Source: Oasisia sp. SBJ-2009
Taxonomy: Eukaryota; Annelida; Polychaeta; Sabellida; Siboglinidae
DNA: 64,000 nucleotides
NCBI GenBank assembly: GCA_964017155.1
Contig: OZ024866.1
Location: 24,090,730 to 24,154,729 of the forward strand
Reading direction: 5' to 3'
Shown here: piece by piece, positions 1 to 13,300 of the stretch
Numbering within the stretch: position 1 is the first letter of the stretch
How the letters are laid out: each line of letters opens with the position of its first letter
Notes under the pieces: model-generated
Told to the model about the DNA's origin: nothing
The model's database searches: none
What the model saw: only the letters and a program-made list of their open reading frames with translations
Program-made: the position numbers and the translations under genes

Positions 1-3000
1 GGTTAAAGTATAATATCATAACAAGTTTATCCACCTTTACTTACATTTTCTAATATATCAACAGGGACAGAGAGTGGTTAAAGTATAATATCAACAAGTT
101 TAACCACCTTTACTTACATTTTCTAATATATCAACAGGGACAGAGAGTGGTTAAAATATAATATCAACAAGTTTATCCACCTTTACTTACATTTTCTAAT
201 ATATCAACAGGGACAGAGAGTGGTTAAAGTATAATATCAACAAGTTTAACCACCTTTACTTACATTTTCTAATATATCAACAGGGACAGAGAGTGGTTAA
301 AGTATAATATCATAACAAGTTTATCCACCTTTACTTACATTTTCTAATATATCAACAGGGACAGAGAGTGGTTAAAGTATAATATCAACAAGTTTATCCA
401 CCTTTACTTACATTTTCTAATATATCAACAGGGACAGAGAGTGGTTAAAGTATAATATCAACAAGTTTATCCACCTTTACTTACATTTTCTAATATATCA
501 ACAGGGACAGAGAGTGGTTAAAGTATAATATCAACAAGTTTATCCACCTTTACTTACATTTTCTAATATATCAACAGGGACAGAGAGTGGTTAAAGTATA
601 ATATCAACAAGTTTAACCACCTTTACTTACATTTTCTAATATATCAACAGGGACAGAGAGTGGTTAAAATATAATATCATAACAAGTTTATCCACCTTTA
701 CTTACATTTTCTAATATATCAACAGGGACAGAGAGTGGTTAAAATATAATATCATAACAAGTTTATCCACCTTTACTTACATTTTCTAATATATCAACAG
801 GGACAGAGAGTGGTTAAAGTATAATATCATAACAAGTTTATCCACCTTTACTTACATTTTCTAATATATCAACAGGGACAGAGAGTGGTTAAAGTATAAT
901 ATCATAACAAGTTTATCCACCTTTACTTACATTTTCTAATATATCAACAGGGACAGAGAGTGGTTAAAGTATAATATCAACAAGTTTATCCACCTTTACT
1001 TACATTTTCTAATATATCAACAGGGACAGAGAGTGGTTAAAGTATAATATCATAACAAGTTTAACCACCTTTACTTACATTTTCTAATATATCAACAGGG
1101 ACAGAGAGTGGTTAAAGTATAATATCAACAAGTTTATCCACCTTTACTTACATTTTCTAATATATCAACAGGGACAGAGAGTGGTTAAAGTATAATATCA
1201 TAACAAGTTTATCCACCTTTACTTACATTTTCTAATATATCAACAGGGACAGAGAGTGGTTAAAGTATAATATCATAACAAGTTTATCCACCTTTACTTA
1301 CATTTTCTAATATATCAACAGGGACAGAGAGTGGTTAAAGTATAATATCATAACAAGTTTATCCACCTTTACTTACATTTTCTAATATATCAACAGGGAC
1401 AGAGAGTGGTTAAAGTATAATATCAACAAGTTTATCCACCTTTACTTACATTTTCTAATATATCAACAGGGACAGAGAGTGGTTAAAGTATAATATCATA
1501 ACAAGTTTAACCACCTTTACTTACATTTTCTAATATATCAACAGGGACAGAGAGTGGTTAAAGTATAATATCAACAAGTTTAACCACCTTTACTTACATT
1601 TTCTAATATATCAACAGGGACAGAGAGTGGTTAAAGTATAATATCAACAAGTTTATCCACCTTTACTTACATTTTCTAATATATCAACAGGGACAGAGAG
1701 TGGTTAAAGTATAATATCATAACAAGTTTATCCACCTTTACTTACATTTTCTAATATATCAACAGGGACAGAGAGTGGTTAAAGTATAATATCAACAAGT
1801 TTAACCACCTTTACTTACATTTTCTAATATATCAACAGGGACAGAGAGTGGTTAAAGTATAATATCAACAAGTTTATCCACCTTTACTTACATTTTCTAA
1901 TATATCAACAGGGACAGAGAGTGGTTAAAGTATAATATCATAACAAGTTTAACCACCTTTACTTACATTTTCTAATATATCAACAGGGACAGAGAGTGGT
2001 TAAAGTATAATATCAACAAGTTTAACCACCTTTACTTACATTTTCTAATATATCAACAGGGACAGAGAGTGGTTAAAGTATAATATCAACAAGTTTATCC
2101 ACCTTTACTTACATTTTCTAATATATCAACAGGGACAGAGAGTGGTTAAAGTATAATATCAACAAGTTTATCCACCTTTACTTACATTTTCTAATATATC
2201 AACAGGGACAGAGAGTGGTTAAAGTATAATATCAACAAGTTTATCCACCTTTACTTACATTTTCTAATATATCAACAGGGACAGAGAGTGGTTAAAGTAT
2301 AATATCAACAAGTTTATCCACCTTTACTTACATTTTCTAATATATCAACAGGGACAGAGAGTGGTTAAAATATAATATCAACAAGTTTATCCACCTTTAC
2401 TTACATTTTCTAATATATCAACAGGGACAGAGAGTGGTTAAAATATAATATCATAACAAGTTTATCCACCTTTACTTACATTTTCTAATATATCAACAGG
2501 GACAGAGAGTGGTTAAAGTATAATATCATAACAAGTTTATCCACCTTTACTTACATTTTCTAATATATCAACAGGGACAGAGAGTGGTTAAAATATAATA
2601 TCATAACAAGTTTATCCACCTTTACTTACATTTTCTAATATATCAACAGGGACAGAGAGTGGTTAAAGTATAATATCATAACAAGTTTATCCACCTTTAC
2701 TTACATTTTCTAATATATCAACAGGGACAGAGAGTGGTTAAAGTATAATATCATAATAAGTTTATCCACCTTTACTTACATTTTCTAATATATCAACAGG
2801 GACAGAGAGTGGTTAAAGTATAATATCATAACAAGTTTATCCACCTTTACTTACATTTTCTAATATATCAACAGGGACAGAGAGTGGTTAAAGTATAATA
2901 TCAACAAGTTTATCCACCTTTACTTACATTTTCTAATATATCAACAGGGACAGAGAGTGGTTAAAGTATAATATCAACAAGTTTATCCACCTTTACTTAC

Positions 3001-3533
3001 ATTTTCTAATATATCAACAGGGACAGAGAGTGGTTAAAGTATAATATCAACAAGTTTATCCACCTTTACTTACATTTTCTAATATATCAACAGGGACAGA
3101 GAGTGGTTAAAGTATAATATCAACAAGTTTATCCACCTTTACTTACATTTTCTAATATATCAACAGGGACAGAGAGTGGTTAAAGTATAATATCAACAAG
3201 TTTATCCACCTTTACTTACATTTTCTAATATATCAACAGGGACAGAGAGTGGTTAAAGTATAATATCAACAAGTTTATCCACCTTTACTTACATTTTCTA
3301 ATATATCAACAGGGACAGAGAGTGGTTAAAGTATAATATCAACAAGTTTATCCACCTTTACTTACATTTTCTAATATATCAACAGGGACAGAGAGTGGTT
3401 AAAGTATAATATCAACAAGTTTATCCACCTTTACTTACATTTTCTAATATATCAACAGGGACAGAGAGTGGTTAAAATATAATAATTGTCATAACAGGGG
3501 TTAACCACCTTCACTCCACCTTCTAATATATCA
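1..3533. repeat. 73/75-bp satellite array, truncated by window start
   Basis: About 47 near-identical head-to-tail units fill this stretch; the array is already in progress at base 1. Units are 73 or 75 bp, differing by a TA in the segment ATCA(TA)ACAAG. Two other sites vary between units: AAAGTA/AAAATA and TTTATCC/TTTAACC. In units with TTTAACC, the opening GGTTAAA has a perfect inverted partner, so those units can form a short hairpin. The last, degenerate copy (about 3477-3533) grades into unique sequence. The homogeneity suggests recent amplification. No coding potential is seen. Confidence 0.97.
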
Positions 3534-6500
3534 ACAAACAGACCCAGTTGTCCAGTTGCCCATCATGTCAGTAATTAATGGATAGAGTTCCAAGTCACGC
3601 ATTGCAACTGAAACAATTTATCTAGTTGCAGGCGTAATATTATAGTCACAATAATTAAACACAAACATCCCAGAAAAAACATGAAAGATTTTTTACTAAT
3701 GTCACTGATACAGTGCTAAGTAACTTTAACCACACGCTTTTTTATTTAAATAAATGTTACAGCAGTGGCCTAGATATTTGAGCATATATCACACATTAGA
3801 AGACAGATTATGAAATTTAACATTGCTTTTGTTTTCGGTAACTGTTTTTGCAGGCATTGAGAAAAAATAACATATGTGACAGGTGTCTAATGAGTGAACG
3901 CTTCTGTTACAGATTCCGAAATAAGCGTGTGTTGAAGTGTTGGCTGACAGAACGGAAGGATCCCTAAGGGAGTGTTCATTGAACACAACTCCGGCGTTGG
4001 TGAGTCAGATTCTGTGCCATCATATGACTGTTGCATTAACATTCTTGAGTGTATGAGTCCAAAAAACTTGCGCAGAAAAATTACATCATCAGGGACATAA
4101 CAGCAGAGGGTTCAGTTTAATGGTGGCTTCCCTTTTGCCACTGACTAAGCTAGTGATAACAATTTTGGTAACAGTGTCGCTTTTCATGGATAAAATACTT
4201 GATCAGTACTCCTACATTTTAAAAATAATGATGCTGCATTTATAGCACTTATTCACTGTTTTGTGCTGTCTGTTGACGTCTTTCCCAAAGTAGGGGTTGA
4301 GTCCACCCCCAGCTCCGAGAGGGATGTACTTGGTGGAACTCTCTGTATCCTGCACCCTGTAGTTGGGATGACTGGGATGAGATGTTCCCTTTTCCCTGCA
4401 TGTTCTTTCCCCTCCTCGCCAGCTTCTGGGATGACACAATCCCAAGGCGACTCCTGGCTCAGTTTGCACTTACAGCCTTTATGTATGTTGTGTGCATCTG
4501 TGTCATGTGAGAACGTGTTAGAAATATGATATATATAACTGTGTAATACTTAAGTTTCTTTTTGCAAACTTCATGTGTGTTGTGATTCTAAGGTCTACTT
4601 AATAAATTAGTATTATTTTCACAGTACGTTTTGTGATTCTTACAGTTTGGTGCATCTGCTTTGCTTTTACTGATTTATTTCGGTTCGCAGGTGTGTGTGT
4701 TGTTTGTGTGCTTGTGTGCGTGTGCTTTTATGCCTATTTAATAGACAGGTATCTGTGATTGAAGCCATTGAGTGAGACTCAATGGGTCACTCAAGTAGAT
4801 AAGACAATTGTAGGACAAGGGATGTGTTCCTTTTGATAATAATCTGTTGATATCTTGTCAAATCTGTTAACCACTTCCACTCACTGTGATAGTTATCAGT
4901 GCTGTTTACATGGCAATTTATATTCCCAAGCCTTCTCTTACTGAAGCATTCGGAGAAGACAGGTTATTAACTTATTAACCAACCACACACAGTTTGCATT
5001 TATGACCTATTGTATGCAGCGTTCACGGAATGTGCCAACATAAACCATCAATTTGTCATGAGCATTCCTGAAGACTATGGCATTAGTAAATCCATGAAAA
5101 AGAAATGTTGATCAGTTATATACAGCTCTTAGTCTTATTCGTGGTTGGTATTAAGCATGTTTCATTTTAATCAAGTTTATGCAATCTTTTGCCACTTTTG
5201 GCATTTCAGAGAATTATTTTTAGAACTGAATCAACTGATGCAACCAATGTGTACTTGAAACTGTTGATGCGTCCTTGGTGGCATTTGATAATTTATTGAC
5301 ATTGTGCATATGAAAACGTAGATGAGAACAGGTGGTAAATTATGGTGCACCAAATTATCCCCGCCTATGGGAGAGGGAACTTGCGTGTACAGTTATGTTG
5401 GGTGCTACTGGGGAAAAGAGAACGGATGCAAAGGTTAAACAACCCCTGTGTGCGTGCAATAACAAAGGTAGCCTGTCAGCGGTAGGCAGTGATGGCAGCA
5501 TTCACCTTGCCATAATAAATATGTCTGTGCTTTGGGGAATCTCAAACTTCTCCTGGGCTCTTGTCAGCGTCAACGTCACCGGGCACTGTTATGTTAGCCA
5601 ATGACGTCGATCAGTAAGAAGTATGTCACTGTTCCCGCCACTTAGCAGTTATTAACTGCTAAGAGCGTGGCGCCAGTTCTGGTGGAAACTTCTTCTAGTT
5701 AGTCTCAGTTATGTGAATCTGATGAGTGGCATTTGTCAGATGCTTCAATTGTAAGATCGTTGAACAATCGAGTGAATTTCGATGGTATGAATGAAAGCAG
5801 CTATTTCCCGAGGCAATGGCTTATTATTGTACAGAAACGCCTAAATTCTGACTCACTGTATGGAGATATTCACGTGCACGGCATTATCTGATTACGATAA
5901 ACTATAAATAAACGAATACGGAGGAAATGGTATCTGTGTCGGAACTGATTCCAGATTCGGTTAATTGTCACAGCCATTGTTTGGTGGCTGTGCTGATGTA
6001 CACATACTTGGGTGGGTTCGATTTAAAATACAAGAGGCACAAACTGAGGCTATGTTTGTAGCGTAATCACTCACCCAACTTCTTTGGCAAGACATAACTA
6101 ATAATATTATGTCTGGGTCCAGGGAAACAGTTTCCCATTATTTAGGACTGCCACAGACAAGAATTGTTCCCATTGCAAGAAAGTGACGGTGATTCTTAGT
6201 GAGTGGTTTGAGGAGTTGCCAAACATGAACTGTCAACAGGTATTATGGATAAGCACATGTGAGAATGTCCCATTAATAATGATGATAATAATAATAAAGT
6301 TTTGTAGAAAGGTGGGTATTAATGGTTTCGCTGATTTAAATGCATCGTTAATGGTATATATTTTCAAAACCCTTTCCTGCAGTGAGGGGTATAAAAATGT
6401 GTAAGGTAAAAGATAGGTAGACCACAGTTGACTTGATACTAGACGTGCGGTGGGTTGGGATTCCACAAGGAGTGACTCCACCACCAAAAATCCTTTGGAA

Positions 6501-9500
6501 AAACTGTTTAGATGTGTACCTGGAGCCTGGTGTCTAGCCACGGAGGCATCTGTCTCTGGCAGACGGACACAGAGTGTCTTGTCTGGGGTGAACACCCAGC
6601 TACAGGGCCTATGTCTGGCAGACAGCTGTCAGTTTGTGTTAGTGTACCCCCCCCCCTCTCCATGTCCCCTCTCCTAGCTGTTGGGGTTCCTTTTAGCTAT
6701 ACAGGTATTTCACACATCATTAATATAAAATCCTTGGGTTGCAAAATTAATTATTATTATTAATGACAGAAATTATTTGTTAATCCTTTACTGACAGTAT
6801 GGGTGATGTATGCTGCATGGATGTATGTTATTTCTCGGCATAAATGTCTTTGTTTTAGTTTGAGTATTTCACCATTTTGTAGGTAGCACTGAAAACTGTT
6901 TTGTTTTGCATCATTTTTTTAGTTTTAAAATGGAATTAACACATTACCAAATATAATTATTGTTTGAGCACTACGACTTGATAATGTTTTATTACCTTGA
7001 TGGTGTAATTAAAGAATGATAATTATGATATGTAAGTTAATTTCGTAAGAAGTAGCTTAAGTTATGTTGAGTCGGGTTGCTCTGTTGAGGGTAATAAAGG
7101 GTGTGAGGGGGGGGAGTCTCCACCCCATGTGACAGTCCAGGGAGATTACTATATTTGGGAAGGGAGCATGGATCTAACCCCCCCCCCTGTCAGACAGGAG
7201 GGGGGATCAGTTAATGATGGTGCTGACATAGGAGATGGGCCCACCAGTGCTGTAGCCTCCAGCCTCACATTCACACTACCACCTGGCTGCAGCTGAGCTT
7301 CACTGCTCATTGGCCAGCTGCTGGCACACCGTTAGCGGTGAAAAGTTTATGAAATGTTATGTATATCTGTGTACAGTTTGTCATTGTGGTTAGTTCTTTT
7401 TGCAGATCTATGTTATATATATTATGGTTTTATTAATAAGTAATTTTCGGTTTTATTTTGTTAAATAATTGTCAAGTTTTCAGCAGTATCATAGTAGTGG
7501 GAAGGATAACGTATGGGCCACCATTCGTAATCTGATGTCAGGCAAATAGAAATTGTTTAATTGTTTGGGCTTGAATAGGAAATAGGTTACCGATGAAGAA
7601 CTGCCTCCAACTGTTTTCTTTATTTTATAACCGCATTATTCTGGAACCATTATAATGATTTATGATTAAAAAATTAAGCAGTTTCAGCGAAAACTGTTAT
7701 TTATATCATATTACAATTGATTTAGTTTGTTGACTCCCTGAGTTGATTGGATGTTCAAGGATATAGGTGCAATACCAGTGTTCTATTACAATTAACAGCA
7801 ATACACACACAGAAGAGGTGAATGAATAAAATAGATTTATTTTATTTCATGTAGCTCACATGCAGTTAATTAAGAAACTTCCAAACCATGCGCCGTGCCT
7901 CAGTGTGAACAAAATGACAAGACTCTGTGATTGGGTGAACTATTGGAATCTCTACATCACAGGTATTCCCACACCTTGTAATCTCGCCCTGGGGGTGTGC
8001 CCAGCAATGTGCCCCAAACAATGCCACCCTGGGGTCGTGCTCTTCACCCCTACCGCTCTTACCTAACCAACTTTCACATCACTGCACTCGAATCTCATTT
8101 CACGTTTTAAGCAACACCTGCGACCCTTGACCCCTGCACAGGCGATCCATCCATTACCAGTTTTTATTGTCCACGGTCTTGGCAAAGCAATTATAATTGG
8201 TCAAGGTATTTGTAATGAAGATCAGGTCTTGGAGTGCAAGTGACAGCAGATGGTATGGTCAGATATCTGAACCAGTCAGTTTTATCTGCAAAACACATTT
8301 TTAGCTTGGTAATCCAGTTTACCGTTTAGATAAATATATACTTAGTTATGTGGATTTAAAAAAAAATTACTGTACATAATAAGTAAAGGTTTTAGGCAGT
8401 CTAAAAGTTATTTGCGTCCAGCACATATTTTATGTAAGAGTAGGTCATTAATGTTAAAGAGCTCCCCCTTAATGTCCAGTGTAGATTTGTAGCCGTTGTT
8501 GCGTCTGCAGGAAGGGGGTGTAGATGTTTAGTCGTCTGCCTGTGATGGCGTGGCAGTAGAAAGAATCTCTACCAACAAGTGAAGTCAAGTCATCCTTGTT
8601 ATCTCATCAAGTTCCCCTCTGTTGCTGGTGAAAGCTCCCCCTCTCTCACAGATAAGGTCAAGCCATGCATCACAAGCATTCGGTAAACAACATCTCACAA
8701 AGCCACCCGACAGACCCAATGTTCTGTGAAGCTTACTTTTATGGCGAGCAGTCGACCCTGGTTATTGACCTATGTGGGTATATTCATTTGTTTTGTCAAA
8801 ACGTGTGAATGTCACTTCCTCCAGATTGGCATCTGACTTTTTGGTGTGAAATATTTTTCTTGCAAGAGGAATTTTTTACTTTAGCATTTGTAGCACCAAA
8901 ATGAGTGGTATTTGAAAAAAAATTATAGCGTTTATTAAACAGTTAAAAGAACAAATCTAAAATGATGACATCAAAATTAAATGTCAAAACAGGATTGTAA
9001 TTCCTGTTTTTTTTGCAGTATCTCCTGAATAATTCAAACACCGTCGCTAGGTAAATCTGTGAATGTAGGTTAAGTATGCCAGCTAAATTTGGTTGAATAA
9101 TCTGTTATGGTGGGCCAGTTTTTTATGCGTGACTGCTTCCGTTAATGGCCAGGTTAATGAGTGCATTCGGGCTGAAAAGATCCATAATGAAAAAGCCACA
9201 TAAATTTCATGTGCGATCATGCACGACTGTCTTAAGTTGTGCAGTGGTTGCTGGCTGTGTGTATGGTCTGCTGATTCTGCTAAATAAACATTGGTTTTTC
9301 AGATTTTATTCTAGGTCCAATAGTTGTTGGCGATAGTACTGTGCAGTTTAGTTAATTGTAAGAAAACCTTGGTGTTTGCTTTTGGAATAACCTCTTGCTG
9401 TATCTATGCCTGTTTTTTTTTTTATAGAAAAATGTATGGTGTTTACATGGAGAAATCATTGACAAAGCTATTGCAGCCATTGTATTAATGAATAATGGAA

Positions 9501-10059
9501 ATAATACTTAGAATAGAAAATAGGCTAGAGGCACAATAACACAATACCTATTTCTTTAGTGTTCTTCATAAAGGGAAGTGAAGTTCTTTTAATTATGTAC
9601 AAGAAATCAGACAAAGATTTTTTATAGTGAATGGTTGTATGTCTTATAAAGATATTTACACACATATTTTCGTCAAATTTAAAGTGGAACCAGGGAGCAC
9701 AAAGTGGCCTTAGATTGTAGTGAGACAGTCTCACAAACTGTTATAAATATTTTGTACAAACTATCTACTCATTCCGTGGTGCTAGCTGCGTGAATGTTTA
9801 CAAATAAAATTGACCTAAACCTGATAAGAGTCGGTTACATATCGATGAAAATTCTTTGAACCGTTGATAAGCCAAACCCTTCCTTGTCCACTTGTCAGGA
9901 ACTTACCGTTTTGTAAGGCAAGCTTGTTCAGTTTTAGCAACAGATCAAAGAACAGGTATATCATGTTAAGGCAAGTCAAAGAAAATTTATGTCGAAACCT
10001 TTGAATGAGAATACCCCTAGCCTGTTCAGAACACTCTTTCTTTTTCTCTCTTTCTCTCA
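3534..10059. other. Gene-free AT-rich region upstream of MEF2
   Basis: I see no convincing coding sequence here; open frames are short and unlike known families. Contents are single-copy AT-rich DNA, C- and G-homopolymers (near 6647, 7110 and 7181), an ATA-rich patch near 6276 and a strong palindrome at 5641. A CCAAT box directly overlapping a CRE-like TGACGTC lies at 5598-5608. The stretch could be intergenic or an intron in the MEF2 5' untranslated region; the sequence does not decide. Confidence 0.5.
5641..5663. other. Perfect 11-bp inverted repeat with 1-nt centre
   Basis: CTTAGCAGTTA is followed by a single T and then its exact reverse complement TAACTGCTAAG. Outside it, CGCCA and TGGCG give a second short pairing on either side. 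This would fold into a strong stem in DNA or RNA. It lies about 35 bases after a CCAAT box and CRE-like site. Function unknown. Confidence 0.8.
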
Positions 10060-10310
10060 AATACTGGACGGGGGCCCTTTGCAGGGTGTTTAAAGTCCAA
10101 CGAGAATTTGTGAGTCGTACAGGTTACACATTTACCCCCTGTGTGGAATATTTTACTTCCCCTGGCACAGACACCAGATAGAAAGGACCACCGGCTTTTA
10201 GATTCTCTTCCGAAATTGCCTAAGTTTCGAAACGGCGGTAGGTGGGGTTGACCCACCGTCCCCTCAATTGAGAGTCAGGCACTCTACTACGCGACCACCG
10301 CCCCCCACCC
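10060..10310 (-). mobile_element. tRNA-derived SINE copy 1 (minus strand)
   Basis: Read on the minus strand, the head (about 10310-10225) is tRNA-like, with a GGTGGTCGCG A-box-like segment and a GGGTCAACCCC B-box-like segment. The body matches the copy at 39386-39610, including the stretch around ACACATTTACCCCCTGTGTGG on the plus strand. The 3' tail is a GAGAAA-type purine tract (10035-10060). The tRNA part is too diverged to be a functional tRNA gene. Similar segments containing GAATACCCCTAGC lie on both sides of the element (10007-10035 and 10330-10358). Confidence 0.75.
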
Positions 10311-13300
10311 CGGGTTTAGAAGAATGCTGAGAATACCCCTAGCATGTTCAGAACACCCCAGGTTTAGAAAAAATGCTGAGAACACCCCTCAAATTTGTAA
10401 ATACCCATTCCAGGTTTAAAATACCCGTAGAGATTTAGAACGGTACAGAGCGACTCCGTCACAATCATTTCGCCATAGTCTACATGTCACTGCGTCTCGG
10501 CCCGCCAGTACAAAGTCGTATTTTCTACAAATAGCACTCAGCGTCTAATAATAGACATTATTGAGGATTTATGCTTTTGATGTCAGTCTGAGGACAGGTT
10601 ATATCGCTGGAGCGTGACGTGCCGTTCAGGCGGAAACGTACGAGTTATAGAGAGATACTGAGGTCAGGCAGTGGCTGGTTTCATGGAATTCCCGGTAAGG
10701 CCCACTTAACTGCTTTTGGAAATGACATTTGTGTGGATGTTGATCGCCATTCGCTGTGTAATGGCAGTGTAATGGCCAAATGGCGTGTCCAGGTGAACTG
10801 GTCATCTGTTGTGTCGCCATAGCAACGGTTGTTTACTTGAGGCACTGTGTGTGTAAAAGACCTGTGATTGTACGTACACAGATGTGATGTGAGAAGGCAC
10901 GATAACCTTTTCTGAAGAGATGTTTGTCTGACGAAACGCCCTCCATTGGGGGCGACGGACGAGTACAATAGGGTGCCATGTACCACTCCCCTGTCCAAAG
11001 ACACCCTGGCCCTGTGTCACTGCAGTGCCTTGACAATTATCACGTCATCCCTGTGACGCTACTTGTGTCTTGACAGGTCAGTCATCGTCATCGTCACAGA
11101 GGGTTGTCACAGAACGATTGTCTACGATGGTAGTGCTTGTTACGCAATGGCCAGACAATGTTGTGGTCAAGTCTCAGTGGTCAGCCCATCAGTGGTCACT
11201 GTGGGGAAGGGTAGATTAATTGCATGTGTCTGTCAGGCCACTGAAGCATGCATGGGAATGTGTGGGTGGGGTAACAGAAGGGTCAGGGCTGTAGGGGGTT
11301 GGGGGGTGGTAGTGTATCTCACTGGTAGTGGACATTGCAGGACAGACAGTTCATGTTGGCAACAGGTAATGTCTCTTTACTGGTCAATTAATTTTTATTT
11401 ATAGTTAGTGGCCTCTGTGTACCTTCTACAATATTGTGTAGTCCTCTGTTTTTTATGTAATATAATTCTTACACCGTCTTGGTCATGATTGATATTTGTA
11501 AAGATGTGTCAACTTTAGACACGATTACATGAAATGACGTGTCAAGTTGTGGCACCAAAGGTGTCATGGTTTTCATTTTTTAGTGACTTAAAGTTGGCCG
11601 TCGTGATTGGATGGGAACTAGGTTGGACATACTTAAACGTGGCTGCTTTACGGAGGCGCTGGCTTTGGCCGCGTGATCGGTGACAGTTTTCTGAAAGTTT
11701 TTACACAAAGCACAGCGTTATCCGGTGATTAATCACAGGGCGTGCCCCGTTGATTTGACGACATTAAGAAGTACTTGAGGCCTCTGGCTGTCTCGTGCTT
11801 AAGTGTATATTACTCTTTTTTGTTTTTGCGTATTGGTTGCTTTTTGTCGCTTTTATTTGGCAACAACTTAAAACAGTTGGCGTGAGTAGTGTGTTGCACA
11901 ATGGGTCAATGGTCAACCAGCCTTCACTTGCGAATGTAAACTGGTCAATTTGATATCAGTGGATATAAGGTGGTTGTAATTTTGTAGTGAATTATTTAGA
12001 TGTTTTCATGAAGTGCCCCTACTACTAGGGCTAAAATATCATGGTTTATGCCATACATATGTGGTTATTGTCAAAACAGTCAAAGGTTATATGAAAATAT
12101 AATTATTTGGGGTCGGGGGGTGTAATTAAATTTAATATAAGCCTAAGTTATATCAATTTCTAAAATAATAATAATAATGACTTCTTTTGTGCCAATATCA
12201 GCGAAGATCAAGCTCAGTGGCGCAACAAAACCAAGGGATAAATAAATAAACTCTTGTGTTGTAATAAATAATAAAATCTTTATTTTGGACAATAAAAATG
12301 TTACAGTATTTAAGATATTTAACAGTAATTTGCATTACAAGTTTACCATATATTTGCTTGAGATAATTTTGCCATACTGCTTAGAAAGGGCAGAGGGAAG
12401 ACGCACCTGTTGAACCTTAAAGGAAACTTTCCCACCACTCTCTGGCAGGACAATACATGTTCTCAGGCATCATTGTGCATCCTAGTGTACTGGAGAGGGG
12501 TGTTATGTAATCCCCCCTCCCATCTGCCCCCTCTCATGTATAATCACTCTCACCTGCCACCAGCCATAAGCTACCCCAGTGAGAGGTGATTTACCCAGCC
12601 CTGGATGCTATGGTGGCAGTACTTGTGAATTACAGTTAAAAATAGTAGCAACCGAGATAAAATGGTCACTGCTATATTGGAAATAGCATCTAAAGAGAAA
12701 GAAATAGACTGACCCAGTGCTATTGACCCAGAGCTGGAGTGGCCTAGTGGCTATTTCTATCTATGTTTGGGTGGGATCTGCCTGTTGCCTCAAGTCCTGG
12801 TCACTGATAGATATCTATCTAGTACATCCACTCCTTCCTGATAGGCCTGAGTCAGTTTGTTGATACAGTGTGTAGTGAGTGAGCAATTGTGTCAGATAAA
12901 GATGTTACTTGTGACATATTGGAAAACTGTTCACTGTTTGGAGCTGTCAAGTTGCCATAACACTGTGGTTGTGATTTAAGTTTTTGTTGGTTTACGTCAT
13001 GTGGGATATTCGTCCAAATTATATTGTAGGTTTGTTTGTTTGTTTGTTTGTTTGTTTGTTTGTTTTGGTGTTTGTTTGTTTTGGTGTTTGTTTGTTTGGG
13101 TGTTATGTATGTATGTTCAAGTATCTCATCGATATGTGAAATATTTTATTTGTAGATTAGGCAATTGCTTCTTTATTTTGGTTTATAGATTTTGAATTTT
13201 TGATCAATTTTGTCCTTGTTTAGTAAAAAGTATTTTTTATGTAAACTATAATCTTTTGGCTACATTAGTGCAATGTAGTTATAATAGCACGCACGCACGC

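Noticed and set aside
4212..4469. 85-codon minus-strand frame containing KYIPLGAGGGLNPYFG
   Set aside because: The phrase looks protein-like, but I cannot name a family and see no clear splice acceptor or flanking exons; left uncalled.
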